DNA of 64,000 nucleotides from NCBI GenBank assembly GCA_041640815.1, contig JBEPZO010000001.1:1-64000 (forward strand). Direction: 5' to 3'. This DNA is from JANWZL01 sp041640815 (lineage in GTDB: Bacteria > Pseudomonadota > Gammaproteobacteria > Burkholderiales > Thiobacillaceae). Below the pieces are notes generated by a model, which did no database searches, was not told where the DNA came from, and saw only the letters and a list, made by a program, of their open reading frames with translations. A program made the position numbers and the translations under genes. Every line of letters starts with the position of its first letter. Position 1 is the first letter of the stretch. This document shows positions 41,267-50,859 of this stretch, piece after piece.

Positions 41267-41424
41267 ATGCAATCCAGTTGGTTGTCTCGTACCGGAACGA
41301 GAAATATATAAAGCTATCGCAAATCCAAAGGCCGCGCAAGGCAAAAAGCTGGTTACCGTTTCCCGGCTGCGCCCGGCCATGTTGTAGTCGGGAGGGCTCA
41401 CGGCCGCCCATGCAGCGGCCAGAC

Positions 41425-42771
41425 TCACAGACCGGGCAGCAACCCCCGCATGCCGCGCATCATCTTGGCCAGCCCTCCCTTGCCAAGGGATTTCATCATC
41501 TTTTGTGCCTGTTCGAATTGTTTCAGCAGGCGGTTGACCTCTTGCACCGTGACGCCTGCACCTGCGGCGATGCGCCGCTTGCGCGAGGCCTTGAGGATGG
41601 CGGGATTGCGTCGCTCCTCAGGGGTCATGGCGTTGATGATGCCTTCGATGCGGCGCATCTGCCGCTCCCCCTCGGCCAGATCGGCTGCGCCGAGCTGGCC
41701 GGCACCGGGCAATTTGTCTACCAGGCCGGATAGGCCTCCCAGGCGCTTCATCTGCTGGATCTGGGCCTTGAAGTCCTCAAGATCGAACCCTTTGCCCTTT
41801 TTGAGCTTCTCGACCGCCTTCAGGGCCTGTTCCTGATCGACCGCCCGCTGCGCCTCCTCGATCAGGGTGAGCACATCACCCATGCCGAGGATGCGCGAGG
41901 CCATGCGTTCGGGATGAAAGACCTCGATCGCGCCGAGCTTTTCGCCCACACCGGCGAACTTGATCGGCTTGCCGGTGATCTGCCGCACGGAAAGAGCGGC
42001 ACCGCCGCGTGCGTCGCCATCGAGCTTGGTCAGGATCACGCCGGTCAACGGTAGGGCGTCGTTGAAGGCGCGTGCAGTGTTGACGGCGTCCTGGCCCTGC
42101 ATGGCGTCGACCACGAACAGGGTCTCCACCGGCTTGAGGGCGGCATGCAGCTGCTTGATCTCCTGCATCATCTGCGCATCGACATGCAGACGCCCGGCGG
42201 TGTCGACGATGAGGACGTCGTGGAAGTGTCGGCGGGCGTGAGCGAGCGCCGCGCGGGCGATGTCCACCGGTTGCTGGTCGGGGCTGGATGGAAAGAAGTC
42301 GGCCTCGGCTTGCGCGGCGACCGTCTTCAGCTGCTCGATGGCCGCGGGGCGATAGACGTCGCAGCTGGTGAGGAGGATCTTCTTCTTGCCTTGCTGGCGG
42401 ATGATGCGGACCAGCTTGCCACAGGTGGTGGTCTTGCCCGAACCCTGGAGGCCGGCCATCAGGATCACGGCCGGCGGCTGGCTGGCCAAGTCGAGGGGGA
42501 CGGCGCGCTCGCCCATGAGGGCCGTCAGCTCTTTGTGCACGATGGCGATGAGGGTTTGCCCCGGCGTGAGCGAGCGTAATACCTCTTGCCCGAGGGCCTT
42601 TTCCTTTACGCGAGCGATGAACTCGCGCACCACCGGCAGGGCGACGTCGGCCTCCAAGAGGGCGACGCGCACCTCGCGCAAGGCGTCTTGGATGTTTTCT
42701 TCGGTGAGGCGGCCTTGGCCGCGCAGGTGCTTGACCACGCGGCTCAAACGCTGGGCCAGGTTGTCGAACAT
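41425..42771 (-). CDS. ffh: Signal recognition particle protein Ffh (SRP54)
   Basis: A 448-residue protein. The N domain begins MFDNLAQRLSRVVKHLRGQGRL. The G domain has GLQGSGKTTT (from 107), DVYRPAAIEQL, VDTAGRLHVD and TKLDGDARGG. The methionine-rich M domain has GMGDVLTLIEEAQ and MTPEERRNPAILKASRKRRIAAGAG for 4.5S RNA and signal-sequence binding. It delivers nascent membrane proteins to FtsY. It is divergent from the ccsA-like gene. The 4.5S RNA gene is not in the window. Confidence 0.97.
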   Translation of the reverse strand: MFDNLAQRLSRVVKHLRGQGRLTEENIQDALREVRVALLEADVALPVVREFIARVKEKALGQEVLRSLTPGQTLIAIVHKELTALMGERAVPLDLASQPPAVILMAGLQGSGKTTTCGKLVRIIRQQGKKKILLTSCDVYRPAAIEQLKTVAAQAEADFFPSSPDQQPVDIARAALAHARRHFHDVLIVDTAGRLHVDAQMMQEIKQLHAALKPVETLFVVDAMQGQDAVNTARAFNDALPLTGVILTKLDGDARGGAALSVRQITGKPIKFAGVGEKLGAIEVFHPERMASRILGMGDVLTLIEEAQRAVDQEQALKAVEKLKKGKGFDLEDFKAQIQQMKRLGGLSGLVDKLPGAGQLGAADLAEGERQMRRIEGIINAMTPEERRNPAILKASRKRRIAAGAGVTVQEVNRLLKQFEQAQKMMKSLGKGGLAKMMRGMRGLLPGL

Positions 42772-42839
42772 GGGTGAAGCCGATGACGATGCGATAAACT
42801 GAAGGCAGATTAAAGTCTAGCAGACTTGCAGCCTCATCC

Positions 42840-43646
42840 ATGGCGCTCGCCCCCCTTTTTCTTGTCTGTGTGCTCGCCTATTTCGGCCTGGCCGCCCTGT
42901 TCTGGCCGGGATACGGCCTCTGTTGCAAGAAGTCTGGCGCAGGCCGGCTGCTTCCTCTGCTGCCGCTGCCGTTGCACGCCTATCTGCTGTATCAGGATGT
43001 GTTCGGCGGCCCCGGTGTGGCGCTCGGTTTCGCCGTCTCGCTCTCGGCGGTGGCCGCCTTGACCGTGCTGGTGCACGCTATCGCCGCCTGGCGTTACCCG
43101 CTCGGCGGCCTCGTCGGCTTGGTGATGGCCTTCGCCGGCGTCATGGTCGGCCTGCACGGGCTGATGCGCGATGCCACCCCAGTGCCCCACAGCGACATGA
43201 CGGCGTTCGCCATTCATCTTTTGATCGCCCTGACCGCCTATAGCCTGTTCACCATCGCCGCTTTGCATGCCTTACTCATGGCGGTGGTGGAAAAGCATCT
43301 GCACAAGCCCGTGCCGCCCAAGTTGGTCACTGCGCTACCGCCCTTGCTGACCCTGGAGCGACTGCTGTTCGACTTGATCGCCGTGGGCTTCGTGCTGCTG
43401 ACCCTCACCCTGATCTCTGGCGCCTTCTTCGCCGAGGAACTCTTCGGCCGGCCCCTACCGTTCAACCACAAGACCGTCTTCGGCCTGACCTCCTGGCTGG
43501 TGTTCGCCGCTTTGCTCATCGGCAGGCGCTTCTATGGCTGGCGTGGACGCATGGCGATCCGCTGGACCTTGGCGGGGTTCGTGTTCCTGCTGCTGGCCTA
43601 TGTGGGGGTGAAATTCGTGCTCGAGGTGATCTTGCATCGCCCTTGA
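42840..43646 (+). CDS. CcsA/YpjD-like cytochrome c assembly family membrane protein
   Basis: A 268-residue inner-membrane protein with about eight helices. It matches the YpjD/CcsA branch of the cytochrome c assembly superfamily, with conserved His-containing segments such as DMTAFAIHLLIALTAYSLFTIAALHALL and LPFNHKTVFGLTSWLVFAALLIGR. The WWD haem-handling signature of CcmC/CcmF/CcsA was not seen, so direct haem export is uncertain. The position divergent from ffh and upstream of a CNNM protein is typical of betaproteobacteria. Confidence 0.82.
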   Translation: MALAPLFLVCVLAYFGLAALFWPGYGLCCKKSGAGRLLPLLPLPLHAYLLYQDVFGGPGVALGFAVSLSAVAALTVLVHAIAAWRYPLGGLVGLVMAFAGVMVGLHGLMRDATPVPHSDMTAFAIHLLIALTAYSLFTIAALHALLMAVVEKHLHKPVPPKLVTALPPLLTLERLLFDLIAVGFVLLTLTLISGAFFAEELFGRPLPFNHKTVFGLTSWLVFAALLIGRRFYGWRGRMAIRWTLAGFVFLLLAYVGVKFVLEVILHRP

Positions 43647-43700
43647 CAGCCGCCAGGCCTGACCCGAGACTTAAGCCATCTCAAAGATAGACCCCACCGT

Positions 43701-44987
43701 TTGGACGAGATCCCTTTAGGGGCGCTGGTCGCTGCCCTCATTCTGCTCCTTATCCTGTCTGGTTTCTTCTCCGGCTCGGAAACGAGCATGATGGCGGTCA
43801 ACCGCTATCGATTGAAACACTTGGCCCAGACGGGTCATGGCGGCGCGCGCCTTGCCGAGTGGCTGCTGACGCAGACCGACAGGCTGCTGTCTGTCATCCT
43901 GCTGGGCAATAACCTGGTCAATGCCGCGGCCGCGGCGCTGGTGACGGTCATAGCCTTCCGGCTGTTCGGTGAGAACGAGTTCGCCCTCTCACTTGCCACC
44001 CTGAGCGTGACCTTCCTCATCCTGGTCTTTTCCGAGGTGACCCCAAAGGTGCTGGGCGCTAACTACGCCGATCGCATCGCGCCCATGGTCAGCTACGTGC
44101 TGGCCGTGCTACTCAAGCTGACCGGCCCAGTGATTTGGTTCATCAACCTGTTCGTGCGTGCCCAGCTCCGCTTGTTGCACTTGAAGTCGGCCAAGGAATC
44201 GGTCGCCGAGCCGATGGGCGTGGAGGAGCTGCGCACCCTGCTGGCCGAATCGGGCAGCTTCCTGCCCAATGCCCATCGCAGCATCCTGAACAACCTGTTT
44301 GAATTGGAGAAGATTACCGTCGATGATGTCATGTGTCCGCGCGGACACATCGAGGCCATCGACCTTGAGGCGGATGAGGACGAAATTCGACAGCAGCTGA
44401 TCACCAGCCATCACGACCGTCTGCCTGTCTACGCCGGAGAGCTGAACAACATCCTCGGCGTGGTTGAGGTGCGTCGGGTGCTGGCGCGCGCGCAAGAAGG
44501 CCAGTTGAGTGCAAAGACCTTGAAGTCGGTCATGCGCGCGCCCTACTACGTGCCTGCCGGTACCCCTTTGCTGACGCAGCTCACCCATTTCCAGACCAAT
44601 CGCCAGTCACTCGGTTTGGTGGTCGACGAGTACGGTGAATTGCAGGGGCTGGTCACAATGGATGACATCCTGGAAGAGATCGTAGGCGAGTTTGCAAGCC
44701 TCGCGCCGCTCCCGGCGACGAGCTGGCAACCGCAGCCGGACGGTAGCTACCTGGTCGAGGGCAGCGCAAGCCTGCGTAAGCTCAATCGCAAACTCAACTT
44801 GAACCTCCCTCTGGACGGCCCGCGCACCTTAAACGGACTTATCCTCGAGCATCTCGAGACTATCCCCGAGGCCGGTGTCAGCCTCAAGATCGCTGGCCTA
44901 CCGGTGGAGATCGTGCAGGTGCAGGATCGGATGATCAAGACAGCCCGTATTGGCCCTCGGCAGCCAGACGCACCGGCAGCGGTCTGA
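43701..44987 (+). CDS. CNNM/CorC-family transporter (hemolysin-like, YfjD type)
   Basis: A 428-residue protein. The N-terminal CNNM domain (DUF21) has four hydrophobic segments, beginning LILSGFFSGSETSMMAVNRYRLKHLA. Two CBS domains (about 200-330) follow, and then a C-terminal CorC/HlyC domain with GSASLRKLNRKLNLNLP. Relatives handle magnesium or cobalt efflux. The start is TTG at 43701, placed because the first helix follows at once; no ATG precedes it in frame after the stop. It is 54 bp after the CcsA-like gene. Confidence 0.87.
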   Translation: MDEIPLGALVAALILLLILSGFFSGSETSMMAVNRYRLKHLAQTGHGGARLAEWLLTQTDRLLSVILLGNNLVNAAAAALVTVIAFRLFGENEFALSLATLSVTFLILVFSEVTPKVLGANYADRIAPMVSYVLAVLLKLTGPVIWFINLFVRAQLRLLHLKSAKESVAEPMGVEELRTLLAESGSFLPNAHRSILNNLFELEKITVDDVMCPRGHIEAIDLEADEDEIRQQLITSHHDRLPVYAGELNNILGVVEVRRVLARAQEGQLSAKTLKSVMRAPYYVPAGTPLLTQLTHFQTNRQSLGLVVDEYGELQGLVTMDDILEEIVGEFASLAPLPATSWQPQPDGSYLVEGSASLRKLNRKLNLNLPLDGPRTLNGLILEHLETIPEAGVSLKIAGLPVEIVQVQDRMIKTARIGPRQPDAPAAV

Positions 44988-45368
44988 GGCGCTGGCGGTA
45001 ATCCCCGCCGTGATGGTCCTAGCGATCAAAACCAGGGTTAAGCTCTTATACCCCCTTTCTTATGCCTGCACCATGGTTTATTCAAATCAGCCTCTACTCT
45101 CGATGGGGCTCATTCATGCCTATCATGACGCGCAGAGGCCGACATGGGACACATGCCATTCTCTTAGGTTATCGAGTGGGCAATCCCCTCGTTTTCGCGC
45201 TTAAACGTTTCGTCAAGCATGCTGAGACGACTTCGTCAGCCTTAATGTAGTAGCTTTATGTGAGTGGCACGTCAGTCGGCAGCATTCGACCATCAAGTTA
45301 TTTGCGTAACTGGTAAACTTACGCCTATGTTCCAGTGCATCGTTACGATGATGTTAAGGCCGTGATGG
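44988..45368. other. Intergenic region upstream of pilB
   Basis: About 380 bp, AT-richer than its surroundings, with no convincing gene. It holds a candidate promoter and inverted repeat at 45302-45331 and a second short inverted repeat CATCG-tta-CGATG at 45338-45350. No structured RNA recognised. Confidence 0.4.
45302..45331 (+). promoter_or_regulatory. Candidate pilB promoter overlapping an inverted repeat
   Basis: TTGCGT (45302-45307), an 18-bp spacer and TATGTT (45326-45331) form a plausible sigma-70 promoter. The inverted repeat GCGTAA/TTACGC (45304-45309 and 45319-45324) overlaps the -35 and spacer and could be an operator. Confidence 0.35.
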
Positions 45369-47123
45369 GTGTCGTTGCTGCCGAGAGGTATTTCTGAAGT
45401 GGTTGCCGTAAACCTCGATAGTCGTCTGACGGGTCTGTGTCGCGTTATGGTGCAGCAAGGTCTCCTCACACCTGAAGAGGGGGAAGAACTACAGGAGAAG
45501 GCGCGCGCTGCAGGGGAGAGCTTCCTAGCTCATCTTTTGCGCAGTCAACGATTCCGCGCTGATCAAATAGCCGTTTTTGCGGCGCAGACCTATGGCATTC
45601 CTTACTTTGATCTCGACGCCTTTGATACTCAGCTCTTGCCCAAGGGCCTGGTTGATGCCAAGACGGTTAAGCGTCATCGCGTTCTGCCCCTCGTACAGCG
45701 TGGCAACAAGCTCTTTGTCGCCATCTCCGACCCCAGCAACATACAAGCCATAGATGACCTTAAATTCCAGACTGGCCTCACGGTAGAGCCAGTTGTCGTG
45801 GAAGATGACAAGCTAGAGAGGTGGCTGGAGTATTACAGCGACACCTCCGAGAGTGAGGATATCCTCAAACGCATCGATACCGAGGATCTCAACCTCGAGT
45901 TTTCAGACGAGGAGGAGCAGGCAGCAATCGACACAGCGACGGCGGTAGATATCGAAGATGCGCCGGTGGTGCGCTATCTGCAGAAGATTATGTTGGATGC
46001 GATCAACAGCGGTGCCTCCGACATCCACTTCGAACCTTATGAGAAACATTATCGTATTCGCTTCCGCATCGATGGTGTACTCTATGAAGTAGCCTCGCCC
46101 CCGCTAGCGATCAAGGAAAAACTCGCTTCACGCATCAAAGTAATCTCCAAGCTCGATATTTCGGAGAAGCGAGTGCCACAAGACGGCCGTCTCAAGCTCG
46201 TGTTATCGAGAAATAAATCTGTTGACTTCAGAATTTCGACCCTACCCACGCTGTATGGCGAGAAGATTGTTATGCGGATCTTGGACTCGACCATGGCATT
46301 GAACAGCCGGATCGAGGATTTGGGATATGAACCTGATCAACTGAGGATCTTACTCGACGCTATACACCGCCCATACGGTATGGTATTGGTCACAGGACCT
46401 ACTGGTAGCGGCAAGACGGTATCGCTTTACGCATGCCTAAACTTACTGAATAATCCCGGCATCAACATATCCACAGTAGAAGATCCGGTGGAAATTCAGC
46501 TGAGCGGCATCAATCAAGTCAACATTAATGAGAAGGCAGGGCTTGATTTCGCTACAGCGCTGCGGGCGTTTCTGCGGCAGGATCCAGATATCATCATGGT
46601 CGGTGAGATCCGTGACCTAGAGACGGCTGAGATAGCTATCAAGGCGGCTCAGACCGGTCATTTAGTTCTCTCTACCTTGCATACCAATGACGCACCATCG
46701 ACGCTGACCCGTCTTATGAATATGGGTGTACCAAGCTATAACGTCGCTGCCTCAGTGCTTTGCATCACTGCCCAGCGTCTGGTTCGTCGGCTTTGTCCGA
46801 ATTGCAAACGGCCAGAAGACATCCCTTTGGAGGCACTGCTTGACGCTGGTTTCTCGGAGGCGGATTTGGATGACTCTTGGCAACCCTTCACTGCGGTAGG
46901 CTGTGAAGTATGTAAGGGTACGGGTTACAAAGGGCGTATCGGTATTTATCAGGTCATGCCGCTCAGCGAGGAGATCCATCACATCATCCTAAAAGGTGGA
47001 TCTTATCTGGATATTGCGACGCAAGCTAAGCGAGAGGGTGTGTTAGACCTGAGGCAAGCAGGGCTACTTAAGGTGAAAGCTGGTATTACATCGCTTGCCG
47101 AGGTGTTATCGGTGACCAACTGA
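45369..47123 (+). CDS. pilB: Type IV pilus extension ATPase PilB
   Basis: A 584-residue GspE/PilB ATPase. An N-terminal MshEN-type domain (about 40-150) is followed by the N2 domain with SGASDIHFEPYE and the RecA-like domain with Walker A GPTGSGKT, the Asp box STVEDPVE, Walker B PDIIMVGEIRD and the His box STLHTNDAPSTLTRL. A tetracysteine zinc site is present (CPNC from 476, CEVC from 512). It polymerises pilin at the inner membrane. The GTG at 45369 gives a slightly long N-terminus; a GTG at 45399 is possible. GC is lower than in neighbouring housekeeping genes. Confidence 0.96.
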   Translation: MSLLPRGISEVVAVNLDSRLTGLCRVMVQQGLLTPEEGEELQEKARAAGESFLAHLLRSQRFRADQIAVFAAQTYGIPYFDLDAFDTQLLPKGLVDAKTVKRHRVLPLVQRGNKLFVAISDPSNIQAIDDLKFQTGLTVEPVVVEDDKLERWLEYYSDTSESEDILKRIDTEDLNLEFSDEEEQAAIDTATAVDIEDAPVVRYLQKIMLDAINSGASDIHFEPYEKHYRIRFRIDGVLYEVASPPLAIKEKLASRIKVISKLDISEKRVPQDGRLKLVLSRNKSVDFRISTLPTLYGEKIVMRILDSTMALNSRIEDLGYEPDQLRILLDAIHRPYGMVLVTGPTGSGKTVSLYACLNLLNNPGINISTVEDPVEIQLSGINQVNINEKAGLDFATALRAFLRQDPDIIMVGEIRDLETAEIAIKAAQTGHLVLSTLHTNDAPSTLTRLMNMGVPSYNVAASVLCITAQRLVRRLCPNCKRPEDIPLEALLDAGFSEADLDDSWQPFTAVGCEVCKGTGYKGRIGIYQVMPLSEEIHHIILKGGSYLDIATQAKREGVLDLRQAGLLKVKAGITSLAEVLSVTN

Positions 47124-47259
47124 GAGCTATTTCGATCTAGTGATTAGTGGTGTGCGTAGTCGAAGTCAAGGACGGTGCATAATATCCGTGCAGGCGAAAC
47201 TTGCCTTCGCTGTGAACCATGTTTCATAGTGGGTTAGTGTTATCACGAAGCATTTCAGC

Positions 47260-48483
47260 ATGGCTCAGCGGCGTAGTGAGACAACATCGCGCGAATCCGT
47301 CTTTATCTGGGAAGGGCAAGACAAATCCGGCAGAAAGGTGAAAGGGGAAATGCTTGCCGCCGGCGAGGCCATTGTACGGCAAACGCTGCGCCGGCAGGGC
47401 ATTACAGTTCTCAAGCTGCGGAAACAAGGCCTCTTTGCTCGTACGCGCCCCATCACGGAGAAGGACATCACCCTGTTCACCCGGCAGTTGGCCACGATGC
47501 TTAAGGCAGGCGTGCCCTTATTACAGGCCTTTGATATCACCGCCCGCAGCCACGCCAATCCAACGTTGCAGCGACTGCTAGCCGAGATCAAGGGCGAGGT
47601 CGAGGCCGGAAGCAGCATGAGTCAAGCCTTCCGCAAGCATCCGAAATATTTCGACAGCCTCTACTGCAACCTGGTGCATGCCGGCGAGCAAGCGGGCATG
47701 CTCGATGGGGTGTTGGACCGGATCGCCACCTACAAAGAAAAGATGCTGGCCCTTAAAAGCAAGATCAAGTCAGCCTTGTTCTATCCCGTCCTTGTCATCG
47801 TTATCGCTTTTATTATTACGGCTGGCATCATGTTGTTCGTTATCCCAGCCTTCAAGGATTTATACAGTCAATCCGGAGCCGAATTGCCCGCATTGACCTT
47901 GCTGATCCTGCGCCTTTCCGACCTGTTTGTGCAGTGGTGGTATGTAATTTTCGGTAGCCTTTTCGCCGCTGTGCTCATCAGCTACCAAGCCCTGCGCCGC
48001 TCGCCAAAGCTGCGAGCGATAGTGGACCGCTGGCTGCTGCAGGCGCCGGTGTTTGGCCCCCTCGTCGAGAAGGCGACGGTTGCGCGCTGGGCGCGCACCT
48101 TCTCCTCCATGTTTGCCGCCGGTGTGCCCATGGTGGAGACCTTGGATGCTGTTGCCGGTGCTTCTGGCAATGCCGTTTTTGCCGAGGCTACCCAAAAGAT
48201 CTGTAGTGAAGTAGCCGCTGGGATAAGTCTTGCCACCGCCTTACAATCAGCCGGGGTGTTCCCCACCATGTTGGTTCAGATGGTCGCTATCGGGGAGGAA
48301 TCAGGGGCCCTCGACAGCATGCTGACCAAGGTTGCGGAATTCTATGAACGCGAGGTGGATGATGCTGTTGCCGGTCTATCCAGTCTGCTCGAGCCGTTAA
48401 TCATGGTCATCCTGGGCGGCATCATCGGCACAATTGTCGTCGCTATGTATCTGCCGATCTTCAGGATGGGCAGCGTGTTCTAA
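47260..48483 (+). CDS. pilC: Type IV pilus inner-membrane platform protein PilC
   Basis: A 407-residue T2SS-F family protein. The N-terminal cytoplasmic part begins FIWEGQDKSGRKVKGEMLA. Two F domains carry the repeated signature (FTRQLATMLKAGVPLLQAFDI and WARTFSSMFAAGVPMVETLDA) and three membrane helices, ending with LEPLIMVILGGIIGTIVVAMYLPIF. It anchors PilB and the growing pilus. It follows pilB after 136 bp. Confidence 0.96.
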   Translation: MAQRRSETTSRESVFIWEGQDKSGRKVKGEMLAAGEAIVRQTLRRQGITVLKLRKQGLFARTRPITEKDITLFTRQLATMLKAGVPLLQAFDITARSHANPTLQRLLAEIKGEVEAGSSMSQAFRKHPKYFDSLYCNLVHAGEQAGMLDGVLDRIATYKEKMLALKSKIKSALFYPVLVIVIAFIITAGIMLFVIPAFKDLYSQSGAELPALTLLILRLSDLFVQWWYVIFGSLFAAVLISYQALRRSPKLRAIVDRWLLQAPVFGPLVEKATVARWARTFSSMFAAGVPMVETLDAVAGASGNAVFAEATQKICSEVAAGISLATALQSAGVFPTMLVQMVAIGEESGALDSMLTKVAEFYEREVDDAVAGLSSLLEPLIMVILGGIIGTIVVAMYLPIFRMGSVF

Positions 48484-48561
48484 TGCGCAGTTGTCAGCCG
48501 TAACACTTCAACGTTGGTGCGGTGACCAGCGTAATGCTGCCATGCACATGCAGCACCCGGT

Positions 48562-49410
48562 ATGGAGCTGTTTATCCTTTCGCACGAGCTGTGGATTGGT
48601 CTGACGGTAGTTTTGGGTTTGGTTGTAGGCAGCTTCCTCAATGTCGTCATCCATCGCCTGCCGCGCATGCTTGAGCGCGAGTGGCGCGAGCAGTGCGCGG
48701 CGCTCAAAGGGGAGGCTATGCCTCAACAAGGCCCCTATAACCTCCTGCTGCCGCCATCGAGCTGTGCGCATTGCGGGCATCGCCTCCGCTGGTACGAGAA
48801 CATCCCCCTCTTGAGCTATGCCTTCCTCAAGGGACGCTGTTCGGCGTGCGGTCAGCCGATCGGCTTGCGTTATCCCCTCATCGAGGCGGCAAGCGGGCTA
48901 CTGGCAGGCTACACCGCCTGGCATTTCGGCTTGGGTATGCAGGCCATGCTGGCCATGGTCCTGGTATGGGCCCTTCTCGTCCTGACGGCGATCGATGTGA
49001 CGACCCAGCTGCTGCCGGACCGCATCACGCAGCCCCTTACCTGGGCAGGGCTGTTGGTCAACTGGCAAGGGGTGTTCGTCCCCTTGTCCGATGCCTTGCT
49101 GGGGGCGGTGGCGGGCTATCTGACGCTTTGGTTGGTCTACCACGCCTTCCGACTCGCTACCGGTAAGGAGGGTATGGGCTATGGTGACTTCAAGCTGCTG
49201 GCGGCCTTGGGCGCCTGGCTGGGGTGGCAGCTACTGCCCCTGGTCGTCCTCGCCGCAAGTCTGCTTGGCGCCATGGTGGGCATCGCGCTCATCACTTTTG
49301 CCGGCCACGACCGCTCTCGCCCCATACCTTTCGGTCCCTGGTTGGCCTTGGCGGGCCTGATCGCCCTGTTCTGGGGTGAGGACATAATGCGTCTTTATCC
49401 GCTGCCGTGA
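48562..49410 (+). CDS. pilD: Prepilin leader peptidase/N-methyltransferase PilD
   Basis: A 282-residue A24 aspartic protease with several membrane helices. The N-terminal cytoplasmic methyltransferase-associated domain has paired CX2C motifs, CAHC and CSAC. The catalytic aspartates lie in LLVLTAIDVTTQLLPDR and GMGYGDFKLLA. It cleaves and methylates type IV pilin precursors. The last codons overlap the coaE start (GTGA). Confidence 0.95.
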   Translation: MELFILSHELWIGLTVVLGLVVGSFLNVVIHRLPRMLEREWREQCAALKGEAMPQQGPYNLLLPPSSCAHCGHRLRWYENIPLLSYAFLKGRCSACGQPIGLRYPLIEAASGLLAGYTAWHFGLGMQAMLAMVLVWALLVLTAIDVTTQLLPDRITQPLTWAGLLVNWQGVFVPLSDALLGAVAGYLTLWLVYHAFRLATGKEGMGYGDFKLLAALGAWLGWQLLPLVVLAASLLGAMVGIALITFAGHDRSRPIPFGPWLALAGLIALFWGEDIMRLYPLP

Positions 49411-50048
49411 CGGAGCGGCCTTATTGTGTTGGCTTGACTGGCGGACTCGCGGCTGGCAAAAGCGCGGTCGCCGATCAGCTCGCCCGTCTGGGGGCGGAGA
49501 TCATCGACACCGATCGGATCGCACGCGAACTAACCGGACCGCAGGGCATGGCGCTGCCGGCCATCGTGCAAGCCTTCGGCGCAGCCTTTCTGGCTGCGGA
49601 GGGTGGGCTCGACCGCGCGGCCATGCGCCGGCGCGTGTTCGCCGATGCCGATGCCCGCCGTCGGCTAGAGACGATCCTGCATCCGTTGATCCTGAAACGG
49701 GTGCGTGAGCGCCTGTCGCATTCCCATGCCCCTTATGTGGTCTTGGTGGTCCCCCTGCTCGCTGAAGTCTGGGAGGATTACCGCGACGTCGTCGACCGAG
49801 TCCTGGTCGTCGACTGTGACGAGGCATTGCAGCTGCGCCGCGTCATGGCAAGGGATGGCATCGATGAGGGTCTCGCGCGCGCCATGTTGGCGGCGCAGGC
49901 GAGCCGCGCGGCTCGCCTCGCCCTGGCGGATGATGTCCTGGACAATCGTGCCGGCTGGGATCATCTGACCTGGCAGGTGCAAGCGCTGCATGCGCATTAC
50001 CTGAGGCTAGCGAGGATACGCATGCTTTCGTTGCCAGGGCGGGGTTGA
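49407..50048 (+). CDS. coaE: Dephospho-CoA kinase
   Basis: A 213-residue P-loop kinase for the last step of coenzyme A synthesis. It has VGLTGGLAAGKSAVADQL (Walker A), IIDTDRIAREL with the catalytic Asp region, HPLILKRV and LVVPLLAEV. The GTG start overlaps the pilD stop. The pilBCD-coaE-zapD order is the common proteobacterial one. Confidence 0.93.
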   Translation: MTERPYCVGLTGGLAAGKSAVADQLARLGAEIIDTDRIARELTGPQGMALPAIVQAFGAAFLAAEGGLDRAAMRRRVFADADARRRLETILHPLILKRVRERLSHSHAPYVVLVVPLLAEVWEDYRDVVDRVLVVDCDEALQLRRVMARDGIDEGLARAMLAAQASRAARLALADDVLDNRAGWDHLTWQVQALHAHYLRLARIRMLSLPGRG

Positions 50049-50103
50049 TCCTGCAGAATCCATGCCGTGCCAATTGAATAGCCTGCGACAAGCGGTCTAG
50101 GCG

Positions 50104-50859
50104 GTGATCCTTTACGAATATCCCTTGCACGAGCGCATCCGTACGTGGTTGCGGCTGGAAGAGCTGTTCGACAAGACACAGTTTTTCATCCAGGCGCAGG
50201 ATGCGCGCTCGCATCACGCGGCGCTGCTGGCGATCTTTGAGCTCATCGATGTCACCGCGCGCGCGGAGATGAAGACCGAACTGATCCAGGAGCTGGAACG
50301 CCAACGCAACGGTCTGGAGTCCTTGCGTGACAACCCCGCGGTTGACCTTGGGCGTCTCGAGGAAGTGCTCAGCCGCATCAATCGAGTCTTGGCTGAACTT
50401 CATGCCATGACCGGCAAGATCGGACAACACGTGCGGGACAATGAATGGCTTATGACGATCAAGGGACGCTCCAACATCCCGGGCGGCATGTGCAGTTTTG
50501 ATCTACCCAGCTACCACTACTGGCTCTCAAGCCCCTTAGCCCAGCGTTGTGATGATCTGCAGCAGTGGTTAAGCCCTTTGTTGCCACTCAAGCATGCTGT
50601 CGACGTCATTCTCGACCTGCTGCGCAGAAGCGGGAAGGTCAGCCACTATCGGGCCAGTCAGGGTCAATTCCAGCTCTTGCTCGGTGGTCGCAATGCTCAG
50701 CTTATCAGAGTGATGATGCAGGACGATGACCAATGCGCCCCGGAAGTCAGCGCGAACAAATACGCCATCAACATCCGGTTCATCGTTCTGGACAAAACGC
50801 AGAAGCCGCGAACCTGTGAGGAGGACGTGCCATTTTCCCTGACCTTTTGCAACCTCTGA
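50104..50859 (+). CDS. zapD: Cell division protein ZapD
   Basis: A 251-residue FtsZ-ring cross-linker (DUF1342). It has YEYPLHERIRTWLRLEELF at the N-terminus, central GRSNIPGGMCSFDLPSYHYWL, and C-terminal NKYAINIRF. The start is GTG at 50104. yacG usually follows zapD, but here dsbC is joined by a TGATG overlap. Confidence 0.93.
   Translation: MILYEYPLHERIRTWLRLEELFDKTQFFIQAQDARSHHAALLAIFELIDVTARAEMKTELIQELERQRNGLESLRDNPAVDLGRLEEVLSRINRVLAELHAMTGKIGQHVRDNEWLMTIKGRSNIPGGMCSFDLPSYHYWLSSPLAQRCDDLQQWLSPLLPLKHAVDVILDLLRRSGKVSHYRASQGQFQLLLGGRNAQLIRVMMQDDDQCAPEVSANKYAINIRFIVLDKTQKPRTCEEDVPFSLTFCNL

Noticed and set aside
45265..45281. Sigma-54-like sequence TGGCAC...GGCA upstream of pilB
   Set aside because: The -24 element is good, but the -12 element is TCGGC rather than TTGC and is off by one base.
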